Part shown: positions 53,778 to 63,948 of the stretch, piece by piece | How the letters are laid out: each line of letters begins with the position of its first letter | How positions within the stretch are numbered: position 1 is the stretch's first letter | Assembly: GCA_905206345.1 (NCBI GenBank) | Contig: CAJLGW010000001.1 | Span: forward strand, 30,241 to 94,240 | DNA: 64,000 bases | DNA from: an uncultured Sutterella sp. | Lineage (GTDB): Bacteria > Pseudomonadota > Gammaproteobacteria > Burkholderiales > Burkholderiaceae_F | Direction of reading: 5' to 3' | Made by a program: the position numbers and the translations under genes | The notes under the pieces: generated by a model | The model's input: the letters and a program-made list of their open reading frames with translations, nothing else | What the model was told of the DNA's origin: nothing | Database searches by the model: none

Positions 53778-55115
53778 ATGCACATTCATATTTTGGGAAT
53801 TTGCGGCACCTTCATGGGAGGTGTTGCACAACTGGCTCAAGCAGCTGGTCATCGCGTTACCGGATGTGATGCGAACGTGTATCCGCCGATGAGCGATCAA
53901 CTCACCAATGCCGGAATTGAATTAATCGAAGGCTATGACGTTGATCAGTTGGCCTTAAAGCCCGATATGTTTGTCATCGGTAATGCCATCTCTCGTGGCA
54001 ATCCTTTATTAGAAGCCATTTTAGATGAGGGTCTTCCTTATACATCCGGTCCCCAATGGTTAGGTGAACATGTTTTGTGTGGTCGACACGTTTTGGCGGT
54101 AGCGGGTACTCACGGTAAGACCACAACGTCTTCGCTTTTGACTTGGATTTTGGAGTACGCTGGATTAAACCCAAGTTTTTTAATTGGTGGAGTTCCCTCA
54201 AACTTTGATCATTCCGCTCGATTGACGGATTCACGCTACTTCGTTATTGAAGCCGATGAGTATGACACATGCTTTTTCGATAAGCGATCAAAGTTTGTTC
54301 ACTACCGTCCCAAAACGGCTATTCTCAATAATCTTGAGTATGACCATGCTGACATTTTCCCGAATTTGGAAGCCATTGAAACGCAGTTTCATCATTTAGT
54401 GCGAACAATGTCACATAACGCTTTGGTGGTTGTTAATGACGATTGTGAAGCTTTGCATCGTGTTTTAGACAGAGGTCTTTATAGTGATTTGGCTTACTTT
54501 AACAGTGTAGACGGCTGGCACCTTCAAAAGGATTGTGTTTATTTCAAAGATCAGTGTATAGGCACTCTTCATATGACTCTGGCAGGCCATCATAACCAAC
54601 TGAATGCCTTGGCTGCAATGGTCGCCGCAACGCACGTCGGTGTTGATCCTAAGTTTTCGCTCGAGGCTTTAAGGGCCTTTTCTGGTGTTAAGCGTCGCAT
54701 GGAAGTTAAGGGCTGTGAGCGTGGCGTGACGGTGATTGATGACTTTGCACATCATCCGACCGCTATTGTCGAAACATTGGCTGCCTTAAGAGGCCAAATT
54801 GGTTCGGATAAACGCATCATTGCTGTGATTGAGCCTCGCAGTAATACGATGAAAATGGGAACGATGAAAGATCGTCTTGCGGATAGTTTGAAGGGAGCCG
54901 ATGAAGTGGTTTGCTACGCCGCTCCATCTTTGGGGTGGGATGTAGAGGCAGCTCTTAGTTCTTTAGGGAAAAAATCACACGTGAAGCATGACTTGGAAGA
55001 AGTCGTGAAGACGGTTGTTGGTATGGCTCATCCTGAAGACTTTGTTTTGGTGATGAGTAATGGCGGTTTCGGTGGTATTCACGGCAAACTTTTGTCTGCG
55101 TTAAAGGGTGCCTAA
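53778..55115 (+). CDS. mpl: UDP-MurNAc:L-Ala-gamma-D-Glu-meso-DAP ligase Mpl
   Basis: A 445-residue recycling ligase that reattaches murein tripeptide to UDP-MurNAc. MHIHILGICGTFMGGVAQLA is the conserved start, so ATG 53778 is used rather than 53754. The P-loop is AGTHGKTTTSSL, with EADEYDTCFFDKRSKFVHY and DDFAHHPTAI as in MurC. It pairs functionally with AmpD encoded upstream. Its stop shares a base with the yqiA-like start (TAATG). Confidence 0.96.
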   Translation: MHIHILGICGTFMGGVAQLAQAAGHRVTGCDANVYPPMSDQLTNAGIELIEGYDVDQLALKPDMFVIGNAISRGNPLLEAILDEGLPYTSGPQWLGEHVLCGRHVLAVAGTHGKTTTSSLLTWILEYAGLNPSFLIGGVPSNFDHSARLTDSRYFVIEADEYDTCFFDKRSKFVHYRPKTAILNNLEYDHADIFPNLEAIETQFHHLVRTMSHNALVVVNDDCEALHRVLDRGLYSDLAYFNSVDGWHLQKDCVYFKDQCIGTLHMTLAGHHNQLNALAAMVAATHVGVDPKFSLEALRAFSGVKRRMEVKGCERGVTVIDDFAHHPTAIVETLAALRGQIGSDKRIIAVIEPRSNTMKMGTMKDRLADSLKGADEVVCYAAPSLGWDVEAALSSLGKKSHVKHDLEEVVKTVVGMAHPEDFVLVMSNGGFGGIHGKLLSALKGA

Positions 55116-55672
55116 TGGTCGTTATTTATTTACACGGATTTCGTTCCTCACCGGCGAGTAAAAAAGGGCAAATTTTAAAAAAGGCCTTTTCTACCAATGA
55201 TGGGTTTAGAGCTCCTGATTTAAACGTTGGCCCGCTTGAAGCGCAAAAGATTATGTTGGATGTCGTGAAAGATTTGGATCCAAAAGACATCTGTTTGGTG
55301 GGTTCGAGTCTCGGTGGGTTTTATGCAACTTGGTTAGCTGAGAGAATCGGTTGCAAGGCGGTGTTATTGAACCCAGCAACGGAACCTTGGTCTGTGATTA
55401 ATGATTATTTGGGCGTTCAAACGATCAACAATACAGATCGCACAATTGATGTGAAGCCTGAGTTTGCAGATCAGGCTCGTGAGATGGCTGTCGATGCGAC
55501 AAACCCTCAACGCTATTTGGTCTTTTTGTCAACGGCCGATGAAGTGTTGGATTGGACTAAGGGGCGTGATAAGTTCAGCCATTGTGAACAGATTATTTTG
55601 AATGGTAACACCCATGAAATTGAAAATTTCGAAACGTGTTTACCAGCAATTGAAAACTTTTTGAAAGACTAG
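55115..55672 (+). CDS. YqiA/YcfP family esterase-like protein
   Basis: A 185-residue alpha/beta hydrolase. An early IYLHGFRSSPASKKG is followed by the nucleophile elbow VGSSLGGFYATWLAE (Ser about 68), and a late His in LNGNTHEIENFE completes a plausible triad with the Asp in STADEVLDW. This fits the UPF0227/YqiA family of small esterases. It is translationally coupled to mpl by a one-base overlap and precedes marC. Substrate unknown. Confidence 0.85.
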   Translation: MVVIYLHGFRSSPASKKGQILKKAFSTNDGFRAPDLNVGPLEAQKIMLDVVKDLDPKDICLVGSSLGGFYATWLAERIGCKAVLLNPATEPWSVINDYLGVQTINNTDRTIDVKPEFADQAREMAVDATNPQRYLVFLSTADEVLDWTKGRDKFSHCEQIILNGNTHEIENFETCLPAIENFLKD

Positions 55673-55674
55673 AA

Positions 55675-56274
55675 ATGGAACATACCTTTTTCTCGGCTTT
55701 GCTGTTGATGTTTTTAATGGCAGACCCATTGGGCAACATTCCGCTATTTATTGCCTCTTTGCGACAAGTACCGATTAAGCGTCGCAAGGTAATTATTATC
55801 CGAGAATGTTGCATTGCTGCTGCGGTTTTGTGTGTTTTTGCCTTTGTTGGCAAACCCTTTCTTGATACATTGGGATTAAGTCAAGCTGCTTTGTCTATCG
55901 GTGGTGGTCTAGTTGTTTTGTTGATGGCTATCCGTATGGTTTTCCCGTCAAAGGAAGGTGTTTTCGGTGAGTCACCGTCAGGAGAGCCTTTCATTGTGCC
56001 TTTGGCTGTTCCAGCCTTGGCAGGGCCTTCAACATTAGCTTCTGTTTTGGTTTTGGTTGGTGGTAATCCCGAACGCATGCTTGAGTGGTTAGGCGTGGTT
56101 TTGTTAACCATGTTTGCAAGTGCTGTGATTTTGATTTTTGCCGATCGCATTCAACAATTGCTCGGTGAAAGAACGACGGCTGCTTTTGAACGTTTAATGG
56201 GTTTGATCTTGGCGACCATGGCCGTACAGATGTTCTTGGGCGGCATTACTTCATTTGTTAAGACGACATTTTAG
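55675..56274 (+). CDS. MarC family integral membrane protein
   Basis: A 199-residue membrane protein with six hydrophobic segments. MarC-family features include FLMADPLGNIPLFI near the N-terminus and FIVPLAVPALAGPSTLA in the middle, followed by a final helix pair with LMGLILATMAVQMFLGGI. No transport substrate is known. Two bases separate it from the esterase-like gene, and 11 from the ribonuclease gene, so the mpl-yqiA-marC-rnb genes are probably co-transcribed. Confidence 0.9.
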   Translation: MEHTFFSALLLMFLMADPLGNIPLFIASLRQVPIKRRKVIIIRECCIAAAVLCVFAFVGKPFLDTLGLSQAALSIGGGLVVLLMAIRMVFPSKEGVFGESPSGEPFIVPLAVPALAGPSTLASVLVLVGGNPERMLEWLGVVLLTMFASAVILIFADRIQQLLGERTTAAFERLMGLILATMAVQMFLGGITSFVKTTF

Positions 56275-56285
56275 GGTTATTAAAT

Positions 56286-58247
56286 ATGTATATTTTTTTC
56301 GAAGAAGATGGCACTTTCAAAGCAGGGACAATCTTGTCTCAAAACGGTAATGCCTATCAGGTCGAATTAACGACGGGTCGTCGCACGAAAGTAAAGGGCG
56401 GTCATACTTTTTTTACTTTCGAATCGCCCGCGGCCTCAGAAGTGATTCCCGCTGCGCAAGCTATTACGGGAGACGTGGATAAGCAATTTTTGTGGGAAGT
56501 GGCCCCCGAAGGTGAATTCCAATTTGAAGCTTTAGCAAAAGAATATTTTGGTGAAAACGCCAGTGTTGTTGAACGTGTTGCGACTTTGTTGGTTTTGCAT
56601 GAAAACCCTGTTTACTTCCATCGTAAAGGCAGAGGCAATTACCGTAAGGCGCCGGAAGAGATTTTAAAAGTTGCCTTGGCGGCGTTAGAGAAAAAACGTT
56701 TGCAAGAAGAGCAAAAGAAGGCATGGGTTCGTCAAATGGTCGATGAACATACCGTGCCCAAGGAAATTGCAGCTCAAGCCATTTCTTTAGTTATTAATCC
56801 TGACAAAAACAGCATGCTATGGAAGGCTTTATCGGATGCCTCGAGCGAAATGCATTTGCCGCCTTTGCGCTTATTGATTCAGTTAGGGGCAATTCCCACG
56901 GCTTATCGTTGGCATGTTGATAGTTTCTATGCTCAGTATTTCCCGAAAGGAAAGGGTTTTCCTTCTAATTTGAGTGAACCCGATGAGGCAAGTTGGACTC
57001 AATTGCCGTTAGCCAGTGTTGAAGCGTTCTCTATTGATGACTCTTCGACCACTGAGATTGATGACGCAATGAGTGTAGATCATGTCGATGACAAACTCTT
57101 GCGAATTGGTATTCACATTGCTGCACCGAGTTTGGGGATTGAAAGAGATTCTGATATTGACCAAGTGGCTCGTGCTCGCTTGTCAACCGTGTATGCTCCC
57201 GGCATTAAAACGACCATGATGCCCGATACGTGGTTTAAGTCTTTTTCTTTAGATGTCGGTCGTGAAGTCCCCTGCTTGTCACTTTACGCTTTGGTGGATA
57301 AGGACTCGTTAGAGGTTCAGGCAACGGAAACTCACCTTGAACGCATTAGTGTTAAAGAAAATATCCGTTATGACGTCATCGAAGATGAGTTCTCCGAAGA
57401 GAAACTTTTAGCCGGTACAGTTAACCATAGCTTCTCCCAAGAGATTACGTGGTTGTGGAAATTTGCCAAGAAGTGCTTAGCCGATCGTGAAGTAGTTCGA
57501 GGTCGCCCTGAAATCATCGGACGCCTCGAATGGAGTTTTGATTTGGACGGCGAAGGCGAAAATGCCACCATTCGCTTGAAGTCTCGTCGTCGAGGCTCTC
57601 CCTTGGATTTGGCAGTCGGCGAATTGATGATTTTTGCCAATAGCGTCTGGGGTGGCTGGCTCGAAGAAATGGGCGTAGCGGGGATCTATCGCTCTCAAAG
57701 CATGGGACGCGTCAAAATGAGTACGACACCGGGATCGCATGACGGCATTGGTGTTGCCCAGTACGCTTGGTGTACATCTCCTCTTCGTCGCTATGTGGAC
57801 TTGGTAAATCAACGTCAATTGATCAGTGCTGTTCAGGACACAGAAGCTTGCTACCGCCCGAGTGATACGGATCTTTTTACGATTGTGGCTAATTTCACAA
57901 CGGTTTATGGTGCCTATTCCGACTTCCAACGCAAGATGGAACGTTTTTGGAGTTTGCGATGGATTGAGCAAGAAGGCTACAAAACGATCGAAGCCGTCGT
58001 GGTCAAGGGTGAATTGATTCGCATTGAAGGGCTACCTTTTACGCAACGTATGCCGGGGTTGCCGGAGTTGCCTCGCGGTCAGAAGATTTTGCTCGATGTG
58101 TTGGGCGTTGACTACGTCGATGTATTGCTTGATGCAAGACTTCGTGAAGTGTTGAACGAGACGGACGAAGAGTCGCTTGACGATGCAGAGGATTTGCAGG
58201 AACTTCAAAACGAAGAAACTGCGCAAGAACCCGCTCAAACAGCCTAA
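56286..58247 (+). CDS. RNB-domain exoribonuclease (RNase II/R-like)
   Basis: A 653-residue 3'-5' exoribonuclease candidate. The RNB catalytic domain begins near residue 250; the Mg2+-binding aspartates lie in DDSSTTEIDDAMSVD, followed by GIHIAAPS, and late GIYRSQSMG, WCTSPLRRYVDLVNQRQL. The N-terminal 240 residues are less conserved and no clear cold-shock repeat is visible, as in betaproteobacterial RNase II-like proteins. The C-terminal tail is acidic. ATG 56286 gives the proper N-terminus. Confidence 0.88.
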   Translation: MYIFFEEDGTFKAGTILSQNGNAYQVELTTGRRTKVKGGHTFFTFESPAASEVIPAAQAITGDVDKQFLWEVAPEGEFQFEALAKEYFGENASVVERVATLLVLHENPVYFHRKGRGNYRKAPEEILKVALAALEKKRLQEEQKKAWVRQMVDEHTVPKEIAAQAISLVINPDKNSMLWKALSDASSEMHLPPLRLLIQLGAIPTAYRWHVDSFYAQYFPKGKGFPSNLSEPDEASWTQLPLASVEAFSIDDSSTTEIDDAMSVDHVDDKLLRIGIHIAAPSLGIERDSDIDQVARARLSTVYAPGIKTTMMPDTWFKSFSLDVGREVPCLSLYALVDKDSLEVQATETHLERISVKENIRYDVIEDEFSEEKLLAGTVNHSFSQEITWLWKFAKKCLADREVVRGRPEIIGRLEWSFDLDGEGENATIRLKSRRRGSPLDLAVGELMIFANSVWGGWLEEMGVAGIYRSQSMGRVKMSTTPGSHDGIGVAQYAWCTSPLRRYVDLVNQRQLISAVQDTEACYRPSDTDLFTIVANFTTVYGAYSDFQRKMERFWSLRWIEQEGYKTIEAVVVKGELIRIEGLPFTQRMPGLPELPRGQKILLDVLGVDYVDVLLDARLREVLNETDEESLDDAEDLQELQNEETAQEPAQTA

Positions 58248-58263
58248 TGTAACATCCTTCAAG

Positions 58264-58293
58264 AAGGTCCTAGTGGTACAATGCTAGGGCCTT
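58264..58293 (+). terminator. Hairpin downstream of rnb-like gene
   Basis: AAGGTCCTAG pairs with CTAGGGCCTT around a 10-base loop (one wobble pair), 16 bases past the stop. A T-tract is absent. The remaining 74 bases up to mgtE contain a second hairpin (CGAAAG with CTTTCG, 58307-58322) and T-rich runs, but no M-box could be recognised. Confidence 0.45.
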
Positions 58294-58367
58294 AGAGATA
58301 TCTCCGCGAAAGTCATCTTTCGTGAGAGACAGTTTTTTGAACTTTTTTTTTGTGACGAGGTGCGCCG

Positions 58368-59876
58368 ATGCCTATGGACATGCGAGACACCGACAACCGA
58401 TTGGAGGCAGCATCTTTCGAGGATGCTTCCTTGGCTCGTGAGCCTGAGCTTGCGAGTCGTGCCCTCGCTCGCATTCAGCAATGCATCGATAAAGCGGAAG
58501 ACCAACGTCGCAAAATTACCGCTACCGGTGCCCTTTCCACGGATCAGGAAAGCATTATTCGTAATGGCCTTTCCGTTCAAGTCAAGGCAGAAATTGCCAA
58601 GATTCTAGAACCTCTTCACCCTGCAGACGTCGCTTACATTTTGGAAGCTCTTCCGAACGATGAGCGTATGATCGTTTGGGAATTGGTGCAAGCCAATCAA
58701 GACGGGGAAGTGTTGGTCGAGGTTAACGAAGGGGTTCGTGAAACGTTGATTGACGCCATGGATCGCGACGAGTTGGTCGACGCTATGGAAACGTTGGATA
58801 CCGACGAAATCGCTGACTTGGTGGAAGACTTGCCACCTGATGTGGTTGCAGAAGTTCAAGAAGGTTTGACAACGAAGGAGCGCGCACAGTTGCGCGCGGC
58901 CATGAGTTACCCAGAAGAAAGTGTGGGTGCTCGTATGGACTTCGAAGTTGTCTCCGTTCGAGAAGAGGCAAACCTTGAAACCGTCTTGCGTTATTTGCGC
59001 AGTTTTGAGGAATTGCCCGAACTCACCGATATGATCTTTGTGATCGATCGTCATCAAAAACTCAAAGGTGTTTTGCCTGTTTCTAAGATCATTGTCAGTG
59101 ACCCGGAACGCACCGTTATTGAGTTGATGCAAACGGACGTTTTGACCTTAAATCCTTTGGATGAAGCCACAGACGCTGCACAAGCTTTCGAACGTTATGA
59201 CTTGGTGAGCGCACCAGTGGTGGATGAAACCGGTCGCTTGGTGGGTCGTTTGACGGTTGACGAAGTGATGGACGTGATTCGTGAGTCCAGTGAAGAAGAT
59301 GCTTTGGCGGCCGTGGGTTTGACCGATGAGCAAGACTTGTTCGGTAGTATTTGGGAAACTGCAAAAAGCCGTTGGGTATGGTTGGGCGTAAACCTTTGTA
59401 CGGCATTTTTTGCTTCCCGCGTCATTAATGCTTTTGAAGGCACCATCTCTCAGGTTGTGGCCTTGGCAACGCTTTTGCCGATTGTGGCTGGCATGGCCGG
59501 TAATACCGGTAACCAAACGTTGACCTTGTTGGTTCGCTCTTTGGCCATGGGTCAAGTTAATACGGCTAACAAATTTGATCTCTTTAAAAAAGAATTATCG
59601 GTTGCCATCATCAACGGGATGTTGTGGGGCTTAATTGCCGGTGGTTTAGCTTGGCTTCTCTATGCCGATAGTGCCTACGGCATGAAGTTGGGTTTGGTGA
59701 TGTTCTTAGCCATGATGCTCAATATCTTTGTTGGTGCTTTGGTGGGCTTGATTGTTCCGCTCACGCTTAAAAAATTGGACAGAGACCCTGCGATTGGGAG
59801 CTCCGTCCTTCTTACCTTTATCACCGATAGCGGTGGTTTCCTGATTTTCTTAGGGTTGGCAAAGTTCTTCTTCTAG
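58368..59876 (+). CDS. mgtE: Magnesium transporter MgtE
   Basis: A 502-residue homodimeric Mg2+ channel. The N domain (helical repeats with LHPADVAYILEALPNDERM) spans roughly residues 75-190, CBS domains follow around 200-315 (SAPVVDETGRLVGRLTVDEVMD), and about five membrane helices from residue 330 include ATLLPIVAGMAGNTGNQTLTL, the pore region. GAGG lies eight bases before the ATG. The last codon shares CTAG with the rsmE stop on the other strand. Confidence 0.95.
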   Translation: MPMDMRDTDNRLEAASFEDASLAREPELASRALARIQQCIDKAEDQRRKITATGALSTDQESIIRNGLSVQVKAEIAKILEPLHPADVAYILEALPNDERMIVWELVQANQDGEVLVEVNEGVRETLIDAMDRDELVDAMETLDTDEIADLVEDLPPDVVAEVQEGLTTKERAQLRAAMSYPEESVGARMDFEVVSVREEANLETVLRYLRSFEELPELTDMIFVIDRHQKLKGVLPVSKIIVSDPERTVIELMQTDVLTLNPLDEATDAAQAFERYDLVSAPVVDETGRLVGRLTVDEVMDVIRESSEEDALAAVGLTDEQDLFGSIWETAKSRWVWLGVNLCTAFFASRVINAFEGTISQVVALATLLPIVAGMAGNTGNQTLTLLVRSLAMGQVNTANKFDLFKKELSVAIINGMLWGLIAGGLAWLLYADSAYGMKLGLVMFLAMMLNIFVGALVGLIVPLTLKKLDRDPAIGSSVLLTFITDSGGFLIFLGLAKFFF

Positions 59877-60592
59877 CGGAAGTCGCCACTTTCCCATTGC
59901 GCAATACTTAAGGCCGTTAAGCCCGCCGTCTCCGTTCTCAGGACGCGTGGCCCCAATAGACAAGCATCAAAGCCCAATTCCACAGCAAGCGCAATTTCTT
60001 CGTCGCTAAAGCCACCTTCGGGGCCTACGGCAAAACAGACCGACTTTAACTGAGAAAAGGTTAATTTCTTTTGAGCACCAGGCGCCAAAATAACTTTTTG
60101 GTCTGCCTCAATACTTCGAAGAGCGCCCTCAAGTTTGGGTTGCCATTGAACACGAGGGAAGAAGCTTCTTCCGCATTGCTCACAAGCAGAAGCGACAGTC
60201 TTTTGCCATTGTTCAATACGCTTTTCTAGGCGCTTTTGATCCAACTTAGTGACCGAACGAGCAGCTGGCGTCACAATGATATCAGTGACACCTAACTCCG
60301 TTGCTTTTTCCAAAATCCAATCCAATTTTTCTTGACTGACCAACGACTGAATGAGCGTGGTCTGAATAGGGCTTTCCGTTTGGCTTTTCTGCACACTGAG
60401 AATTTCAGCATCGGTGCGATCGCTGAAAAAATGCAAGATGACATCGGCTTCGTGACCTCGACCGTCAAATATAACGGCACGATCGCCCTCACGCATACGT
60501 AAAACACGAGAAGCGTGGTGAGCAGGTTTTTCTGGCAACGTTAACGTTGTTTGCGGTTCAAAGGTGTCATCGACAAAAAAGCGTGGAGCCAT
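59873..60592 (-). CDS. rsmE: 16S rRNA m3U1498 methyltransferase RsmE
   Basis: A 239-residue SPOUT-fold methyltransferase. MAPRFFVDD is followed by HHASRVLRMREGD and the PUA-like N-terminal domain; the knot includes EKATELGVTDIIV and the C-terminal VGPEGGFSDEEI and LGPRVLRTETAGLTAL signatures. ATG 60592 is chosen because the 50 codons before it are A/T-rich and unlike the family. Its stop overlaps that of mgtE in a shared CTAG. Confidence 0.96.
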   Translation of the reverse strand: MAPRFFVDDTFEPQTTLTLPEKPAHHASRVLRMREGDRAVIFDGRGHEADVILHFFSDRTDAEILSVQKSQTESPIQTTLIQSLVSQEKLDWILEKATELGVTDIIVTPAARSVTKLDQKRLEKRIEQWQKTVASACEQCGRSFFPRVQWQPKLEGALRSIEADQKVILAPGAQKKLTFSQLKSVCFAVGPEGGFSDEEIALAVELGFDACLLGPRVLRTETAGLTALSIAQWESGDFR

Positions 60593-60827
60593 AACGAATT
60601 CCTCAAAGACTGATGCAAATTGTAGCGAAAGTCTTCTTTGAGAAGATTTTTGCCCGAAAAAGTTGATGAAAAACACGTCATTTTTGAGAATTTTGCAATT
60701 TGTTGAGTTATGTAGTCTTTTGGGCTTGCAAAAAGGCAAAAACATCTGTCAAATCAAGTAAAATTTAATAGATTGAAGTTACCCGATCAGGGTGCTGTTT
60801 GTCTTTTTATTTTTTGGTAGAGAATCT

Positions 60828-62852
60828 ATGTCCTGCTGTGTCACACCTCAATTAATGGCCAACGCTATTCGTGCTTTGGCGATGGATGGCGTTCAAAAGG
60901 CGAAGTCGGGTCACCCGGGTATGCCGATGGGGATGGCTGATATTGCCGTCGCTTTGTGGACGCGTCACTTGCACCACAATCCGTCAGATCCGAGTTGGTT
61001 GGGTCGCGATCGCTTCATTTTGAGTAACGGACACGGTTCCATGTTGCAATACGCATTGTTGCACTTGACCGGTTACGACTTATCAATTGATGATTTGAAG
61101 AATTTCCGTCAATGGCACAGCAAGACGCCGGGTCACCCCGAAGTGGATGTGACGCCGGGTGTTGAAACGACGACGGGGCCTTTGGGTCAAGGTATCGGTA
61201 ATGCTGTTGGTATGGCTTTGGCAGAAAAGATGTTGGCAGCTGAATTTAACCGCCCTGGTTTAGATGTGGTAAATAACTACACGTATTGCTTCTTGGGCGA
61301 CGGTTGCTTGATGGAAGGCATCAGCCACGAAGTGTGCTCTTTGGCCGGTACGTGGAAATTGAATAAGTTGATCGTGATTTATGACGACAACGGCATTTCT
61401 ATTGACGGTAAGGTGATTAACTGGTTCTCTGATGAAACGGGTGAACGCTTTAAGTCTTATGGTTGGAATGTGATCGGTCCGGTGGATGGCCACGACATTG
61501 ACGCAATGGATAAGGCCATTGCTCAAGCCAAGACGAGCGAAGATAAGCCCACGTTAATCATCGCTCGCACGGTGATCGGTAAGGGCTCTCCCAATCGCGC
61601 AGGTACGAGCAAGGTTCACGGCGAAGCCTTGGGTGACGAAGAATTGAAGTTGACCCGCGAAGCTTTGGGTTGGAAGTGGGATCCGTTCGTTATTCCGCAA
61701 GAAATTTATGATGCAATGGATGCTCGTAAGGCTGGTGCTCAATGGCAAGCCGATCACGACGCCAAGATGGCTAAGTATAAGGAAGCCTTCCCGCAAGAGT
61801 ACGCAGAGCTCAAGCGCCGATTAGCTGGTGACTTGCCCGCTAACTTCGAAGCTGTGATGCAAAATGCCATTACCGCTGCCGCTCAAGCTCAAGAAACGGT
61901 TGCTACGCGTAAGGCCAGCCAAAAAGCTTTGAATGCCTTCGCTCCGTCTGTGCCGGAATTGTTGGGTGGTTCTGCTGACTTGACGGGTTCGAACTTGACG
62001 AACTGGACGGGCGTTGAAGCTATGCGTCCGGATACCTATTTGGGTCGTCACGTGAACTATGGTGTTCGCGAATTCGGTATGTCTGCTATTCAAAACGGCA
62101 TTGCGCTTTACGGCGGTTTCATTCCGTTTAGCGCTACGTTCTTGACGTTCTCAGACTACAGTCGCAATGCTATTCGTATGGCAGCATTGATGAAGTTGCG
62201 TTCGATTTTTGTCTTTACGCACGACTCCATCGGTTTGGGTGAAGACGGTCCGACGCACCAATCCATTGAACATATCCCGAGTTTGCGCTTGATTCCGAAT
62301 TTGAATGTTTGGCGCCCGTGCGATACGGTTGAAGCCTTGGTAGCTTGGCAAAGTGCTCTTGAATCTCGTCAAACGCCGTCTATCATCATTGGTTCTCGCC
62401 AAAACATTGAATTTACGGCTCGTGATGCTGATTGTGTAACCAAGCAAGCTCAAGAAGCTTTAAAGGCTGGCGCCTACGTGTTACTTGAATCTGGTAAGGG
62501 TGCCGATCAAATTGAATGCGTGCTTTTGGCAACGGGCTCTGAAGTGCCGTTAGCTGTGAAGGCTCGCGCTCGTTTAGAAGAAATGGGTATTGGTACGCGT
62601 GTGGTATCCATGCCCTGCGTTGACTTATTCGATAAGTTGCCGCAAGAAGAACAAGATAAACTCTTAACCAAGGCTCCGAAGGTTGCTATTGAAGCAAGTG
62701 TGACGGGCTTGTGGTACAAGTACGTTAAATGTGGTGCTGTGATTGGTATCGATACGTTCGGCGAATCTGCACCTGCTAACGTACTTTGGGAAAAGTTTGG
62801 TTTCACTGTGGATCGTGTGGTTGAAGCCGCCCACAACTTAATTCAACGTTAA
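60828..62852 (+). CDS. tkt: Transketolase
   Basis: A 674-residue thiamine diphosphate enzyme of the pentose phosphate pathway. The start [20 protein letters not shown] is family-like with cysteines in place of the usual residues. [34 protein letters not shown], the ThDP-binding [12 protein letters not shown] and [11 protein letters not shown], and the late [11 protein letters not shown] are all visible. ATG 60828 is preferred over an upstream GTG. It precedes gapA by 22 bases, so the two sugar-phosphate enzymes are likely co-transcribed. Confidence 0.97.
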   Translation: MSCCVTPQLMANAIRALAMDGVQKAKSGHPGMPMGMADIAVALWTRHLHHNPSDPSWLGRDRFILSNGHGSMLQYALLHLTGYDLSIDDLKNFRQWHSKTPGHPEVDVTPGVETTTGPLGQGIGNAVGMALAEKMLAAEFNRPGLDVVNNYTYCFLGDGCLMEGISHEVCSLAGTWKLNKLIVIYDDNGISIDGKVINWFSDETGERFKSYGWNVIGPVDGHDIDAMDKAIAQAKTSEDKPTLIIARTVIGKGSPNRAGTSKVHGEALGDEELKLTREALGWKWDPFVIPQEIYDAMDARKAGAQWQADHDAKMAKYKEAFPQEYAELKRRLAGDLPANFEAVMQNAITAAAQAQETVATRKASQKALNAFAPSVPELLGGSADLTGSNLTNWTGVEAMRPDTYLGRHVNYGVREFGMSAIQNGIALYGGFIPFSATFLTFSDYSRNAIRMAALMKLRSIFVFTHDSIGLGEDGPTHQSIEHIPSLRLIPNLNVWRPCDTVEALVAWQSALESRQTPSIIIGSRQNIEFTARDADCVTKQAQEALKAGAYVLLESGKGADQIECVLLATGSEVPLAVKARARLEEMGIGTRVVSMPCVDLFDKLPQEEQDKLLTKAPKVAIEASVTGLWYKYVKCGAVIGIDTFGESAPANVLWEKFGFTVDRVVEAAHNLIQR

Positions 62853-62874
62853 TCCTTTAAAGGGGAATTTTGAC

Positions 62875-63900
62875 ATGACCATTAAGGTTGCTATTACTGG
62901 TTTTGGCCGTATCGGTCGTAACGTCTTGCGTGCCCATTACGAATTCGGCAAGAAGCATGATATTGAAATCGTTGCTATCAACGCCATGGGCGATCTCAAG
63001 ACCAATGCTCACTTGTTGAAGTATGACACCGTTCACGGTCGTTTCAACTCTGACGTTCAAATCGAAGAAGTTTCTGAAACGGAAAAGTATTTGATCGTTG
63101 ACGGTGACCGTATGCGCGTTTTGTGCGACCGTAACCCGCTCAATCTCCCCTGGAAGGAATTGGGTGTTGACATCGTTTTGGAATGCACGGGTGCTTTCCG
63201 TACGAAGGAAAAATGCTTGATGCACTTGGAAGCCGGTGCTAAGAAGGTGTTGATCTCTGCTCCGGGTAAGGGTGTTGATGCTACGGTTGTTTATGGCGTT
63301 AACCAAGACGTTTTAACTTCCGACATGACGGTTGTCTCCAACGCTTCTTGCACGACGAACGCTTTGGCTCCGGTTGTGAACGCTTTACACAAGTCCTTGG
63401 GTGTTGAACGCGGTTTGATGACCACAATTCACGCTTACACGAACGACCAAACGTTGACGGACGTTTATCACAAGGATTTGCGTCGCGCTCGCGCTGCTAC
63501 GCACTCCATGATCCCGACCAAGACCGGTGCTGCCGCCGCTGTTGGTTTGGTGTTGCCAGATTTGAACGGTAAGTTGGACGGCTTTGCCGTTCGCGTGCCG
63601 ACCATCAATGTTTCCTTCGTTGACTTGACGTTTGAAGCCAAGCGCGACACGACGGTTGAAGAAGTTAACGCCATCATGAAGGCTGCTGCTGAATTGCCGG
63701 AAAACCAAGGTATCTTGGGTTACAACGATTTGCCGTTGGTTTCTATCGACTTTAACCATGACGAACACTCTTCCGTGTTTGATGCTACGTTGACGAAGGT
63801 CTCCGGTACGCGCCTGGTCAAGGTTACGGCTTGGTATGACAACGAATGGGGCTTCTCTTGCCGTATGTTGGATACCATGAGCGCCATGATGAACGCTTAA
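62875..63900 (+). CDS. gapA: Glyceraldehyde-3-phosphate dehydrogenase, type I
   Basis: A 341-residue NAD-dependent glycolytic enzyme. The Rossmann fold opens with [16 protein letters not shown]; the catalytic Cys is in [13 protein letters not shown] (Cys about 159), with the active-site His in [11 protein letters not shown] and [14 protein letters not shown] at the C-terminus. AAAGGGG precedes the ATG. Codon bias is extreme: by hand count 26 of 32 leucines are TTG. A hairpin follows the stop. Confidence 0.98.
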   Translation: MTIKVAITGFGRIGRNVLRAHYEFGKKHDIEIVAINAMGDLKTNAHLLKYDTVHGRFNSDVQIEEVSETEKYLIVDGDRMRVLCDRNPLNLPWKELGVDIVLECTGAFRTKEKCLMHLEAGAKKVLISAPGKGVDATVVYGVNQDVLTSDMTVVSNASCTTNALAPVVNALHKSLGVERGLMTTIHAYTNDQTLTDVYHKDLRRARAATHSMIPTKTGAAAAVGLVLPDLNGKLDGFAVRVPTINVSFVDLTFEAKRDTTVEEVNAIMKAAAELPENQGILGYNDLPLVSIDFNHDEHSSVFDATLTKVSGTRLVKVTAWYDNEWGFSCRMLDTMSAMMNA

Positions 63901-63905
63901 TATCT

Positions 63906-63948
63906 CTTCTTTAAAAGAAGACAACAAAGAGGTCCTTTATGGACCTCT
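63906..63948 (+). terminator. Hairpins after gapA
   Basis: AGAGGTCC (63928-63935) pairs perfectly with GGACCTCT (63941-63948) around a 5-base loop, and a smaller palindrome (CTTCTTTAAAAGAAG, 63906-63920) lies before it. The T-tract is poor. The last 52 bases of the window hold nothing recognisable. Confidence 0.6.

Noticed and set aside
58294..58367. Mg2+ riboswitch (M-box) upstream of mgtE
   Set aside because: The segment is far shorter than an M-box and lacks its multi-stem layout.
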